Shown in pieces: positions 1-7,714 of a stretch of DNA of 26,009 nucleotides. The translations under genes and the position numbers were made by a program. Position 1 is the first letter of the stretch. The number at the start of each line of letters is the position of its first letter. The DNA is from an uncultured Collinsella sp. (GTDB lineage Bacteria; Actinomycetota; Coriobacteriia; Coriobacteriales; Coriobacteriaceae): the NCBI GenBank assembly GCA_905199225.1, contig CAJKFS010000035.1:1-26009 (forward strand), given 5' to 3'. The notes under the pieces are model-generated. The model ran no database searches, had not been told where the DNA came from, and saw nothing but the letters and a program-made list of their open reading frames with translations.

Positions 1-997
1 TTACCTCGAGCGCCGCCGTGGTCGTGACCGACGACATGATCTCGCGCACGGTCTTCGCGCCCGCGCCGGCCAAGGCCGCGTGGGCGGCCAGAATCTCCGC
101 ACGGCAGTCGGCGGTACGCGAATGGGTGTCCATGATGCCGCCCGCGACCTTCACCAACTTGCCGATGTGTCCCACAAGAAGGACATTGGTGAATCCCTCG
201 CGAACGCAGCAATCAATCGCATCGCCCACAAAGTTGGAGATGAAGACCATCGGCGCACCGTTTAGGTGGAAATGCCCCGAGATGAACTGCTCGCCGTAGT
301 TGCCGGGCGTGAGCAAGACTCCGCGCCGCCCCATAGCCGCATGCTGCCGGATCTCGAGCTCGATGCTGTCGCGCAAGGCAGCGAGGCTGCGCGGCTCGAC
401 GATGCCCGTCGTGCCCAGGATGGAGATGCCGCCCTCTATTCCCAGGTGCGGGTTGAAGGTCTTTTCGGCAAGGGAAACGCCCTCGGGTACCGAAATCGTC
501 ACAGCAATATTTCCAGAAAAGCCGTGCGCGGCGCACACCTCGCGCACCGCCGAAGTGATCATCGCGCGCGGCGTCGCGTTGATGGCGGCCGCCCCCACCG
601 GCTGCTCGAGCCCGGGCAACGTCACGCGCCCCACGCCCACGCCGCCATCGACGGAAACTTCCGATTCGCACGCGGGCACGTCCTTGCTGCCCGCAGCACC
701 CGCACCCGACCCCGCATGTTCCACGCGCGCGTACACGAGCACGCCGTCGGTCACATCGGCATCGTCGCCTGCGTCCTTTCGCACGGCGCACTGGGCGTAC
801 CCCTCGCCGATGCATGCGTCGACCACGTTCGCCTCGACGGGCAGCCCGCCGGGGGTGACGATCGACACGCGGCCGACGGGCTTTCGTGACAAGAGCATCT
901 CGCAGGCCGCCTTCGACGCGAGTGCGGCGCAGCTCCCCGTGGTGTAGCCGCAGCGCAGGCGGGTCGTCCCAGTATATATGTAGTGCTCGAAGGCCAC
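1..997 (-). CDS. cbiD: Cobalt-precorrin-5B C(1)-methyltransferase CbiD (3' end cut by window edge)
   Basis: CbiD transfers a methyl group to C1 of cobalt-precorrin-5B in the anaerobic (early cobalt insertion) cobalamin pathway, in the cytoplasm. I read it by translating the minus strand from a GTG at 997. The frame stays open to the window edge, giving 332 codons, slightly short of the usual 350-380 residues, so only the C-terminus is missing. The N-terminal family motif is visible near residues 14-26 (LRCGYTTGSCAA). Later segments also match the family, such as YGEQFISGHFHLNG and the C-terminal VGHIGKLVKVAGGIMDTHS. The GTG lies one base after the cbiF stop (TAA, C, GTG), so the two genes should be co-transcribed and translationally coupled. 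A later ATG at 898 would remove the conserved motif, so GTG is preferred. Confidence 0.93.
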   Translation of the reverse strand, partial: MAFEHYIYTGTTRLRCGYTTGSCAALASKAACEMLLSRKPVGRVSIVTPGGLPVEANVVDACIGEGYAQCAVRKDAGDDADVTDGVLVYARVEHAGSGAGAAGSKDVPACESEVSVDGGVGVGRVTLPGLEQPVGAAAINATPRAMITSAVREVCAAHGFSGNIAVTISVPEGVSLAEKTFNPHLGIEGGISILGTTGIVEPRSLAALRDSIELEIRQHAAMGRRGVLLTPGNYGEQFISGHFHLNGAPMVFISNFVGDAIDCCVREGFTNVLLVGHIGKLVKVAGGIMDTHSRTADCRAEILAAHAALAGAGAKTVREIMSSVTTTAALEV

Positions 998-998
998 G

Positions 999-1790
999 TT
1001 AGCTGCTCGCCTTCCGATACCCCGTGGCAAACGAAGGGTCGTAAAGCTTGCTGCGCTCGTACGACTCCGCTTGCGCGCCGTCGTGCGCAAGTCCGCCGCG
1101 AGCTCCGAGCACGCGGCCCACCACCACGAGCGCCGTGCGGTCGATGCCCTCTCGCGCGCCAGCATCAGCGAGCGTGCCCACTGTGCAGCGCACCACGCGC
1201 TCCTCAGGCCAGGTCGCCTTGTACACGAGCGCCGCCGGCTCGTCGGAGCTGCGGCCAGCGGCCAAAAGCTCGGCGGAAAGCTCGGCGAGCATACCCGAGC
1301 TCAAGAAGATGACCATAGTCGAGCCGCTTTCCGCCATGGTGCGCATGCCCTCGCCCGCGGGCATGGGGGTGCGCCCGGAAAGCCGCGTGATCACGACCGA
1401 CTGGCTGATTCCCGGCAGCGTGTATTCCTGGCGAAGCGCCGCCGCGGCACCGCAAAAGCTCGACACGCCGGGCACCACCTCGTAGTCCACGCCGCGCGCG
1501 TCGAGTGCGTCCATCTGCTCCTGGATGGCGCCGTATAGGCACGGGTCACCCGTGTGCAGGCGCACCACTTCCTCGCCCCGCGCATCCGCCGCACACATCA
1601 CGTCGAGCACTTCCTCCAAGGTCATGTGCGCGCTGTCGTAGACGACGCAGGATTCCTTGCAATCGGCGAGCAGCTCGGGGTTCACAAGGCTCCCCGCCCA
1701 AACGACCACGTCGGCCGCGCGCAGAAGGCGCGCCCCGCGCAGCGTGATAAGGTCGGCGGCGCCCGAGCCTGCGCCAACGATATGAATCAT
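999..1790 (-). CDS. cbiF: Cobalt-precorrin-4 C(11)-methyltransferase (CbiF/CobM)
   Basis: This SAM-dependent methyltransferase methylates C11 of (cobalt-)precorrin-4 in corrin ring synthesis. The protein has 263 residues, the normal family size. The N-terminal glycine-rich SAM loop is GAGSG (residues 6-10), and the tetrapyrrole methylase signature lies at residues 76-88 (VRLHTGDPCLYGA), followed by VVPGVSSF. The frame can be extended upstream to 1934, but that stretch is Arg-rich and unlike the family. ATG at 1790 gives the canonical MIHIVGAGSG start and has GGAAGG upstream. The gene precedes cbiD by one base. It is divergent from the riboswitch-controlled cbiK operon. No second riboswitch is evident in its own leader (1791-1950), so its control is unknown. 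CbiF rather than aerobic CobM is chosen because cbiD and cbiK are neighbours. Confidence 0.93.
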   Translation of the reverse strand: MIHIVGAGSGAADLITLRGARLLRAADVVVWAGSLVNPELLADCKESCVVYDSAHMTLEEVLDVMCAADARGEEVVRLHTGDPCLYGAIQEQMDALDARGVDYEVVPGVSSFCGAAAALRQEYTLPGISQSVVITRLSGRTPMPAGEGMRTMAESGSTMVIFLSSGMLAELSAELLAAGRSSDEPAALVYKATWPEERVVRCTVGTLADAGAREGIDRTALVVVGRVLGARGGLAHDGAQAESYERSKLYDPSFATGYRKASS

Positions 1791-1921
1791 CCGAGCCTTC
1801 CCTTCCCGTTTCTCATCGCAACCGTTTACGCCGCCCTTCGCACAGCGGGCAAAACACGGCGCCCGCAGCGGCAATCGGCGCAAATACGCAGGCAGGAGGC
1901 GCAATGCCGCCCGCCCTGGCT

Positions 1922-1950
1922 TTGACACGTTCACAAGTGCCCACTATCAT
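1922..1950 (+). promoter_or_regulatory. Sigma-70-type promoter of the cbiK operon
   Basis: A consensus -35 box TTGACA (1922-1927) is followed after exactly 17 bases by TATCAT (1945-1950). The -10 box lies within a perfect 11-base palindrome, ACTATCATAGT (1943-1953). Transcription would start near 1957, just before the cobalamin riboswitch. The palindrome also reads as a -10-like TATGAT on the other strand, but no good minus-strand -35 box accompanies it. Confidence 0.8.
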
Positions 1951-1956
1951 AGTAAA

Positions 1957-2130
1957 AGTTTCGGCAACGAGCATATGACAATCGGATAAAAGGAAATGAC
2001 CGGCGCGGCGCCCGCACAGCCCGCGCTGGCTTGCGGAGGGAACCAGGTGGGAATCCTGGGCAAGGGACATTACTGTATAGGACGCGCGGGCGAACTGCCT
2101 CGCGCCCCAAGCCAGACTGCTTCGCCTTTT
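1957..2130 (+). promoter_or_regulatory. Cobalamin riboswitch
   Basis: The conserved core of a B12-binding aptamer is visible at about 2036-2078. It contains GGGAACC, then GGTGGGAATCC, then GGGACATTACTGTA, in the order seen in cobalamin riboswitches. A B12-box-like segment (AAGCCAGACTGCTTCGCC) follows at 2109-2126. A long GC-rich stem (CGCGCGGGCGAACTGCCTCGCG region, 2081-2106) separates the two. The element lies between a strong promoter and cbiK, so it should reduce expression of the chelatase/importer operon when cobalamin is abundant. The exact 5' boundary is estimated. Confidence 0.88.
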
Positions 2131-2240
2131 CCTCACGGCATCGCCGTGGCGTTAGCTCCTTGTGAACCCCGAGGGGTGCGCTTTTCTTTCGCTTGTGCCG
2201 ACAAGCAACTGTCGCCGGGGGACCGGCAAACCGAGGAAAG
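2131..2240 (+). promoter_or_regulatory. Probable riboswitch expression platform and cbiK leader
   Basis: After the aptamer the leader holds a hairpin with 6-bp arms CACGGC/GCCGTG (2134-2148), a weak stem ACCC/GGGT followed by GCGCTTTTCTTTC, and a stem GCCGG/CCGGC close to the ribosome binding site. The T-rich stretch suggests a terminator, and the last stem suggests sequestration near GAGGAAAGG (2233-2241). I cannot decide between transcriptional and translational control from the sequence. Confidence 0.45.
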
Positions 2241-2248
2241 GAAAAACC

Positions 2249-3175
2249 ATGTCCGACCAGATGTCACGCCGCGGCTTCATGGGCGCCGCAGCAACCGGAG
2301 CCGTCGCGCTCGCCGGATTCGCGCTCGCGGGCTGCTCCAGCACCTCCGCGAGTTCCGAGAAATCGAGCGAAAAGGAGAAGGCCGTAAAGCCGGTCATCCT
2401 CGTCACGAGCTTCGGCACGAGCTACAACGACTCGCGCCACATCACCATCGGCGCCATCGAAGACGCTATCCGCGAGAAGTACTGGCAGGACTACGACATC
2501 CGCCGCGCCTTCACCGCGCAGATCATCATCGATAAGCTGAAGAAGCGCGACGGCATCACGATCGACAACATGACCGAGGCGCTCGACCGCTGCGTGGAAG
2601 ACGGCGTGAAGGAAATCGTCGTGCAGCCGACGCATCTCATGGGTGGCCTGGAATACACCGACGTGAAAGACGAGCTCGACAAGTACGCCGACAAGTTCGA
2701 CAAAATCTCGCTCGGCGACCCGCTGCTCACCTCCGACGACGACTACAAGAAGGTGGCCGCAGCCATTAAGGAGAACATGGCGTCCTTCGACGACGGCAAG
2801 ACGGCGCTGTGCCTCATGGGCCACGGCACCGAAGCCGATTCCAACGCCGACTATGCCAAGATGCAGGAAGTGTTTAAGAACGAGGGCTTGACGCAGTTCT
2901 TCGTCGGCACTGTCGAGGCTGAGCCGACCTGCGAGGATGTTATCGCCGCCGCGAGCGCCGCAGGCTACAAGAAGGCCGTGCTCGCGCCGTTCATGGTGGT
3001 CGCGGGCGACCACGCGAACAACGACATGGCAGACGAGACCGACCCCGACAGCTGGGCTGCGAAGTTCGTGGCCGCCGGCTTCGAAGTGACGTGCCTGCTC
3101 CAGGGTCTGGGACAGAACGTCGCGGTCGACGACATCTACGTCTCGCACGTGGACGACGCCATCGCCAAGCTGTAA
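2249..3175 (+). CDS. cbiK: Exported lipoprotein sirohydrochlorin cobaltochelatase CbiK
   Basis: CbiK-type class II chelatases insert Co2+ (or Fe2+) into sirohydrochlorin-type tetrapyrroles without ATP. The protein has 308 residues. Its two metal-site histidines are recognisable: His129 in VQPTHLMGG and His255 in VVAGDHANNDM, with a further GHG at 191-193. Unlike the cytoplasmic enzyme it begins with a Tat-like signal, SRRGF at residues 6-10, a hydrophobic stretch, and a lipobox LAGC ending at Cys29. It should therefore be exported folded and anchored to the outer face of the membrane. ATG 2249 is preferred because GAGGAAAGG precedes it; the open frame reaches back to 2162 but crosses the riboswitch leader. 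An exported CbiK is known in Desulfovibrio. The importer genes downstream suggest a role in corrinoid, heme or metal acquisition rather than only de novo synthesis. Confidence 0.9.
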   Translation: MSDQMSRRGFMGAAATGAVALAGFALAGCSSTSASSEKSSEKEKAVKPVILVTSFGTSYNDSRHITIGAIEDAIREKYWQDYDIRRAFTAQIIIDKLKKRDGITIDNMTEALDRCVEDGVKEIVVQPTHLMGGLEYTDVKDELDKYADKFDKISLGDPLLTSDDDYKKVAAAIKENMASFDDGKTALCLMGHGTEADSNADYAKMQEVFKNEGLTQFFVGTVEAEPTCEDVIAAASAAGYKKAVLAPFMVVAGDHANNDMADETDPDSWAAKFVAAGFEVTCLLQGLGQNVAVDDIYVSHVDDAIAKL

Positions 3176-3184
3176 ACTCGCCGC

Positions 3185-3257
3185 GCACGGGGGCGACGGT
3201 CGCGTCCCCGTGCAACGGGCATGCGCCTTCCCCGACCGACGGCGCATGCCCGTTGCA
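3185..3257 (+). other. Two overlapping, mutually exclusive stem-loops between cbiK and the next gene
   Basis: A stem GCACGGGG (3185-3192) pairs with CCCCGTGC (3206-3213). A second, perfect 17-bp stem runs from 3211-3227 to 3241-3257 with a 13-base loop. The two share bases 3211-3213. No T-run follows, so this is not a standard intrinsic terminator. It may protect the upstream mRNA end or set the ratio of chelatase to the downstream importer. Confidence 0.7.
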
Positions 3258-3320
3258 TTCGCATCCCGCCCGCCCACCGCACGGCGCGGGCGGTCGAAGC
3301 GATTGAAAGGAACCCCCTCC

Positions 3321-3854
3321 ATGTTGAAGAAAACCCTCGCCTTCGCCCTGTCAGCGGCGCTTTTTGCGTTCTCGCTCGCCGGCTGCGGCGGAAATTCAAT
3401 CGACAGCGCAAAGGCAAGCGATGCCGATTCCCAGGAAAAGACCGAACAGGCGGCCGATGCGCCCGAGGGCGCAAGCGCTGCCCCCATCACCGCCGACAAG
3501 GTGGCCGACGGCACCTATCCGATCACCGTAGATTCCAGCTCGAACATGTTCAGGATTGTGGACGCCCAGCTCATCGTGGAAAACGGCTCCATGCACTGCG
3601 TGATGACGCTTTCCGGCACGGGCTACGGCAAGCTCTTCATGGGCACGGGCGACGAGGCTGCCGCCGCGAGCGAGGCCGACTTCATCCCCTATGTGGAAAA
3701 CGCAGAAGGCAAGTACACCTACGACGTGCCCGTTGAAGCGCTCGACGAGGACACCGCCTGCGCCGCGTGGAGTATTAGAAAAGAGCAGTGGTACGACCGC
3801 ACGCTCGTGTTCGAATCCGCTGGCGTCGATCTGCGCGCCGACGCACTGAAGTAA
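3321..3854 (+). CDS. Small lipoprotein, putative tetrapyrrole/metal-binding domain
   Basis: A 177-residue secreted lipoprotein with signal peptide MLKKTLAFALSAALFAFS and lipobox LAGC ending at Cys22, followed by a Ser/Asp/Glu/Ala-rich linker (about 25-60). The single folded domain (about 65-175) reads like a beta-sandwich, with DGTYPITVDS, LSGTGYGKLFMGTG, YTYDVPVEAL and EQWYDRTLVF. A related pattern occurs at the N-terminus of the next protein. From memory, similar domains accompany FecB-like binding proteins in other anaerobes; I know no established function. The arrangement recalls NEAT heme-binding domains, but this is inference. Start ATG 3321 has GAAAGGA upstream; the open frame reaches back into the hairpins and is not the start. 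Four bases separate it from the next gene, so they form one operon. Confidence 0.85.
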   Translation: MLKKTLAFALSAALFAFSLAGCGGNSIDSAKASDADSQEKTEQAADAPEGASAAPITADKVADGTYPITVDSSSNMFRIVDAQLIVENGSMHCVMTLSGTGYGKLFMGTGDEAAAASEADFIPYVENAEGKYTYDVPVEALDEDTACAAWSIRKEQWYDRTLVFESAGVDLRADALK

Positions 3855-3858
3855 CGCC

Positions 3859-5430
3859 ATGCGGTCGATTCTTCCCAAGGGGGAAAGCAGGAAGCGTCGC
3901 AGCATCGCGGTGCGCGCGATCGCCTGCGTTCTCGTCGCCCTGCTCGCGCTTCCCTTCGCGGGGTGCAGTGCGAGCCCGAACGCGACCGGTGCCACGACGG
4001 GCTCTCAGGAATACACTGTGAGTGTCTCGCTTTCCGGCGGGTCAGGGCGCGCAAGCATCGCCTCACCAACCACAATTGTGAAGGATGGCGACACCTACAC
4101 CGCGACCATCACCTGGTCGAGTTCGAACTACGACAAGATGACCGTCGACGGCGTGGACTACGCGCCCATAAACGACGGCGGCAACTCCACGTTCGAGATA
4201 CCCGTCACGCTCGACGAGGACATCGCCGTGTCGGCCGAGACCGTCGCCATGTCGACGCCGCACACCATCGACTACACGCTCCACTTCGACTCATCCACCA
4301 TGAAGGAGAAATCGGGCGACGATGCAAGCGGCGACTCCCCCGCGGGAACGGCTTCAAGCGCCGCGGCCGACTTCCACAACCCAGATTTGGGCTGCGGCTG
4401 GGAGCCGACGGGGACGCTTCAGCTTGAATACGCCAAGCACTTCACTGTCGACGAGTTCGAAGGCGGCTTGCGACTTATCTGCGTTTCGAACGGGGAGCGC
4501 TTCCTCGTGGTACCGCAAGATGCGAAGGTACCTGATGGGTTGAGCTCTGACATCGCGGTCATAAGGCGCCCCGCCGACAAGGTGTACCTCGTGTCGTCGG
4601 CGACGATGTGCCTGGTCGACGCGCTCGATGCGAACGACAATATCTTCATGTCGGGCACGAAGGCCGACGATTGCTCGGTCGCGGGCTTCAAAAGCGCGCT
4701 CGAAAGTGGGGCGATCGCCTACGGCGGCAAGTACAGCGCGCCCGACTACGAGCGAATATCGGCCTCGGGCTGCACGCTCGCCATCGAGAACACCATGATC
4801 AACCACACACCCGATGTGAAGGAAAAGCTGCAGAAGCTCGGACTCGTCGTGCTCACCGAACAGTCGTCGAGCGAGCCCGAAGCACTCGGGCGCGTCGAGT
4901 GGATTAAGCTTTTCGGCGTCCTGTTCGACAAGGAAGACGAGGCCGCGCACCTGTTCAACGAGCAGAAGGCCCGCGTCGAGCAAACGTCGAGGCTTGCGTC
5001 GTCAGGTAAAACCGTGGCGTATTTCTACATTAACTCGAACGGGGCCGCCGTCACGCGGCGGGCGGGCGACTACGTGGCGCAGATGATCGAGCTTGCAGGC
5101 GGCAACTACGCGCTCGATGACGCGCAGACGGCGTCGACGTCAGGTTCGTCAGTAACGCTCGAAATGGAGCGCTTCTACGCGACGGCGAAGGATGCCGACA
5201 TCATCGTCTACAACGGCACCATCGACGAATCGGTTGCCACCTTGAACGACTTTGTAGGCAAAAACGCGCTATTGTCGCAGTTCAAAGCCGTGAAGAACGG
5301 CAACGTCTGGGTCACAAGCGCCGACATGTACCAGCAGATGACTTCTACCGCCGACATTATCGACGAGCTGCACGGGGCGTTCACCGGCGATGACGCGAGC
5401 GACTTCCATTATCTGAGGAAGCTCGGCTAG
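3859..5430 (+). CDS. ABC-transporter substrate-binding lipoprotein with extra N-terminal domain (FecB/BtuF type)
   Basis: The 523-residue protein should deliver a chelate (corrinoid, heme or siderophore) to the permease encoded next. A basic N-terminus, a hydrophobic stretch and lipobox FAGC (Cys36) show membrane anchoring outside the cell. Residues about 48-150 form a domain like that of the preceding lipoprotein (SSSNYDKMTVDGVDYAP, TFEIPVTLDEDIAV, HTIDYTLHF). A Ser/Asp/Gly linker follows at about 150-175. The rest is a periplasmic-binding-protein fold of the FecB/BtuF kind, with DIAVIRRPADKVYLVSS, the paired-lobe helix around EWIKLFGVLFDKEDEA, and the late AGGNYAL motif. It starts four bases after the previous stop with only a weak ribosome binding site, so translational coupling is likely. 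The ligand cannot be read from sequence. The riboswitch favours a corrinoid or related tetrapyrrole. Confidence 0.88.
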   Translation: MRSILPKGESRKRRSIAVRAIACVLVALLALPFAGCSASPNATGATTGSQEYTVSVSLSGGSGRASIASPTTIVKDGDTYTATITWSSSNYDKMTVDGVDYAPINDGGNSTFEIPVTLDEDIAVSAETVAMSTPHTIDYTLHFDSSTMKEKSGDDASGDSPAGTASSAAADFHNPDLGCGWEPTGTLQLEYAKHFTVDEFEGGLRLICVSNGERFLVVPQDAKVPDGLSSDIAVIRRPADKVYLVSSATMCLVDALDANDNIFMSGTKADDCSVAGFKSALESGAIAYGGKYSAPDYERISASGCTLAIENTMINHTPDVKEKLQKLGLVVLTEQSSSEPEALGRVEWIKLFGVLFDKEDEAAHLFNEQKARVEQTSRLASSGKTVAYFYINSNGAAVTRRAGDYVAQMIELAGGNYALDDAQTASTSGSSVTLEMERFYATAKDADIIVYNGTIDESVATLNDFVGKNALLSQFKAVKNGNVWVTSADMYQQMTSTADIIDELHGAFTGDDASDFHYLRKLG

Positions 5431-5434
5431 CACC

Positions 5435-6475
5435 ATGAGAAGCCGACTTTCCATGACATACGACGAATCACGACGCGCCGCGCGGTGTCGCGTCGTGACG
5501 GCGCTGCTCGCTGTTGCCCTCATCGTGCTCGTCGGGGCCAACCTGTGCATCGGGAGCGTGCTCGTGCCCGCAGACCACATCCCCGGCATCCTTTCGGGCG
5601 GCGCGGCCAATTCCATGGAAAGCCAAGTCATCTGGGAGATTCGCCTGCCGCGCGTGCTTTCAGCCGTGCTTCTCGGCGGGGCACTTTCGCTCTCCGGGTT
5701 CCTGCTGCAGACGTTTTTCAACAACCCCATCGCCGACCCGTTCATCTTGGGCGTCTCCTCGGGCGCAAAGTTCGTCGTCGCGCTTACGATGATCGTGCTT
5801 CTGGGCGCGAACCAGGCCATGTCCTCGCCGGCCATGGTGGCCGCAGCGTTTCTGGGATCGCTTATCACCATCGGCTTCGTGCTCCTCATCGCACGGCGCA
5901 TAAGTTCCATGGCCATGCTCATCGTGGCGGGCGTCATGGTGGGATACATCTGCTCGGCGGCGACGAACTTTCTCATCGCCTTCGCCGACGACCAGTCCAT
6001 CGTGAACCTGCACAACTGGTCTTTGGGTAGCTTCTCGGGTTCGAGCTGGGACGACATCGCGGTCATCGTGGTCGTGGTGATCACCGTGAGCGCATGCGTA
6101 TTCGCGATATCGAAGCCCCTTTCCGCCTTCCAGCTGGGAGAAGCCTACGCGAAAAGCGTCGGCGTGAACGTCGCACGCTTCCGCGTGGTGCTCGTCCTTC
6201 TAGCGAGCATGCTCTCCGCCTGCGTGACCGCGTTCGCTGGTCCGGTGTCGTTCGTAGGCATCGCGGTTCCGCATCTCGTTAAGTCGGCGCTGAAGTCGTC
6301 GAAGCCCATCCGAGTGATTCCTGCGTGCTTCTTGGGAGGCGCCATCTTTTGCGCGGGCTGCGATTTGATCGCGCGCACGCTGTTCTCCCCCGTCGAGCTT
6401 TCCATCAGCGCCGTCACCGCCATCTTCGGCGCGCCGGTGGTTATCGCACTCATGTTGAAGAAGCGGGTGAGGTAG
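5435..6475 (+). CDS. FecCD-family ABC transporter permease
   Basis: A 346-residue polytopic membrane protein of the family that includes BtuC, FecC/FecD and HmuU, forming the import channel as a homodimer. Family landmarks include the early LPRVLSAVLLGGALSLSG segment followed by NNPIADPFILGVSSGA, and the late FVGIAVPHLVK, which contacts the ATPase. About nine to ten hydrophobic segments can be counted. It starts four bases after the binding-protein stop, and its own stop (TAG) abuts the ATG of the ATPase gene, indicating strict co-expression. Being a single permease gene, it should form a homodimer. Substrate specificity is inferred only from operon context. Confidence 0.92.
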   Translation: MRSRLSMTYDESRRAARCRVVTALLAVALIVLVGANLCIGSVLVPADHIPGILSGGAANSMESQVIWEIRLPRVLSAVLLGGALSLSGFLLQTFFNNPIADPFILGVSSGAKFVVALTMIVLLGANQAMSSPAMVAAAFLGSLITIGFVLLIARRISSMAMLIVAGVMVGYICSAATNFLIAFADDQSIVNLHNWSLGSFSGSSWDDIAVIVVVVITVSACVFAISKPLSAFQLGEAYAKSVGVNVARFRVVLVLLASMLSACVTAFAGPVSFVGIAVPHLVKSALKSSKPIRVIPACFLGGAIFCAGCDLIARTLFSPVELSISAVTAIFGAPVVIALMLKKRVR

Positions 6476-7714
6476 ATGGGGGAATTCGTGCCGCGGACCA
6501 AAACGCTCGGAGCGGAGTCGAACCTCGAAACCCCGGTCGAAACGCAGGCTGACGGAGCGCCGCTTTTCCGCATAAGTGACCTGTCGGCGGGCTACGACAA
6601 GAAGGTCGTAGTCGAAGGCGTCGATCTGGAGGTTCGCGCGGGCGACGTCGTGGCGCTCATCGGGCCGAACGGCTCTGGCAAGTCGACCATCTTGAAAACC
6701 ATCACACGCCATCTGGCACCGCTTGCCGGCGCGGTCGAGCTCGACGGGCGGGAGATTTCCCGATGGAAGACGGCGGAGTTCGCAAGGAACCTTGCCGTTA
6801 TGCTGACAGATCGCCCCCGGACCGAGCTCCTCACCTGCCGCGATATCGTAGAGGCGGGAAGGCATCCCTACACCGGGCGAATGGGCACACTCTCGCCCGA
6901 CGACCATAGTCGGGTCGATGAGGCCATGAAAACCGCACATGTGGAAGAGCTCGCCGAGCGCGACTTCATGCAGATAAGCGACGGGCAACGCCAGCGCGTC
7001 ATGCTCGCGCGCGCCATCGCGCAGGATCCGCGTGTGCTCGTTCTCGACGAGCCCACGTCGTATCTCGATATCCGCTACCAGATCGACCTGCTACGAATAC
7101 TTCGCCACCTTGCGAAATCGCGGAATGTGGCTGTCATCATGTCCATCCACGAACTCGAGCTCGCGCAGAAAAGCGCCGACAAGGTGATTTGCGTGAAGGA
7201 CGGCCGGGTCTTCCGCGCCGGCGCACCCGAGGACATATTCACGCGCGAGACGATTGGCGAGCTCTACGGCCTTCAACATGGCACCTTCAACGAGCGCTTC
7301 GGCAGCGTGGAAATTGGGCGCCCACACGGCGATGCGCACACGTTCGTCATCGCCGGCGCAGGTACGGGGTCAGCTGTGTTTCGCCAGCTCATCCGGCAGG
7401 GCAAGGCGTTCTACGCGGGCATTCTGCACGAAGGGGACATCGACTGCGAGCTCGCGCGCGACCTGGCGACGGAATGCGTGGCCGAGCGCGCCTTCGAGCC
7501 GATCGGGGATAAAACCATAGCCCGCGCCAAAGAGCTCCTCGTCCACTGCGCGCGCCTTATCGTGTGCCCCGCCGCCTTCGGCACCATAAACGCCCGCAAC
7601 GCAGAGCTCGTCGAGTTTGCACGCTCGCATGGTATCGAGGTCATGCGAGCGTGCGAAGGCGCATCGGAGGATTCCAAAATTGGAGTGGGAAGGATAAACT
7701 GGACTTTCTTTTAA
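6476..7714 (+). CDS. FecE/BtuD-type ABC transporter ATPase with C-terminal extra domain
   Basis: A 412-residue protein. Residues about 30-270 are a complete ABC ATPase: Walker A GPNGSGKST (63-71), signature ISDGQ (167-171, differing from LSGGQ), Walker B VLVLDEP (187-193) and switch His225. It should power import through the adjoining permease. Beyond the usual end (about 260 residues) there is a domain at about 288-395, starting HTFVIAGAGTGSAVFRQL and containing FYAGILHEGDIDCELA and LIVCPAAFGTINARNAEL. It looks like an alpha/beta nucleotide-binding or Rossmann-like fold. From memory similar extensions occur on relatives in other anaerobes, without known function. The start directly follows the permease stop. 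The N-terminus before residue 28 is unlike the family, so translation might begin later, but no better start codon is evident. Confidence 0.9.
   Translation: MGEFVPRTKTLGAESNLETPVETQADGAPLFRISDLSAGYDKKVVVEGVDLEVRAGDVVALIGPNGSGKSTILKTITRHLAPLAGAVELDGREISRWKTAEFARNLAVMLTDRPRTELLTCRDIVEAGRHPYTGRMGTLSPDDHSRVDEAMKTAHVEELAERDFMQISDGQRQRVMLARAIAQDPRVLVLDEPTSYLDIRYQIDLLRILRHLAKSRNVAVIMSIHELELAQKSADKVICVKDGRVFRAGAPEDIFTRETIGELYGLQHGTFNERFGSVEIGRPHGDAHTFVIAGAGTGSAVFRQLIRQGKAFYAGILHEGDIDCELARDLATECVAERAFEPIGDKTIARAKELLVHCARLIVCPAAFGTINARNAELVEFARSHGIEVMRACEGASEDSKIGVGRINWTFF

Noticed and set aside
1791..1921. A possible second cobalamin riboswitch on the minus strand ahead of cbiF
   Set aside because: The GC-rich leader shows no GGTGGGAATCC- or ACTGTA-like core on that strand. 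The visible aptamer is on the plus strand only.
1791..1934. A longer CbiF starting at 1934
   Set aside because: The extra 48 residues are Arg/Pro/Cys-rich and unlike any methyltransferase N-terminus. The start at 1790 gives the SAM loop at the normal position.
2264..3514. A 416-codon minus-strand frame opposite cbiK and the small lipoprotein
   Set aside because: It covers two well-supported genes and crosses the intergenic hairpins. It is rich in Arg, Val and His with no recognisable domain.
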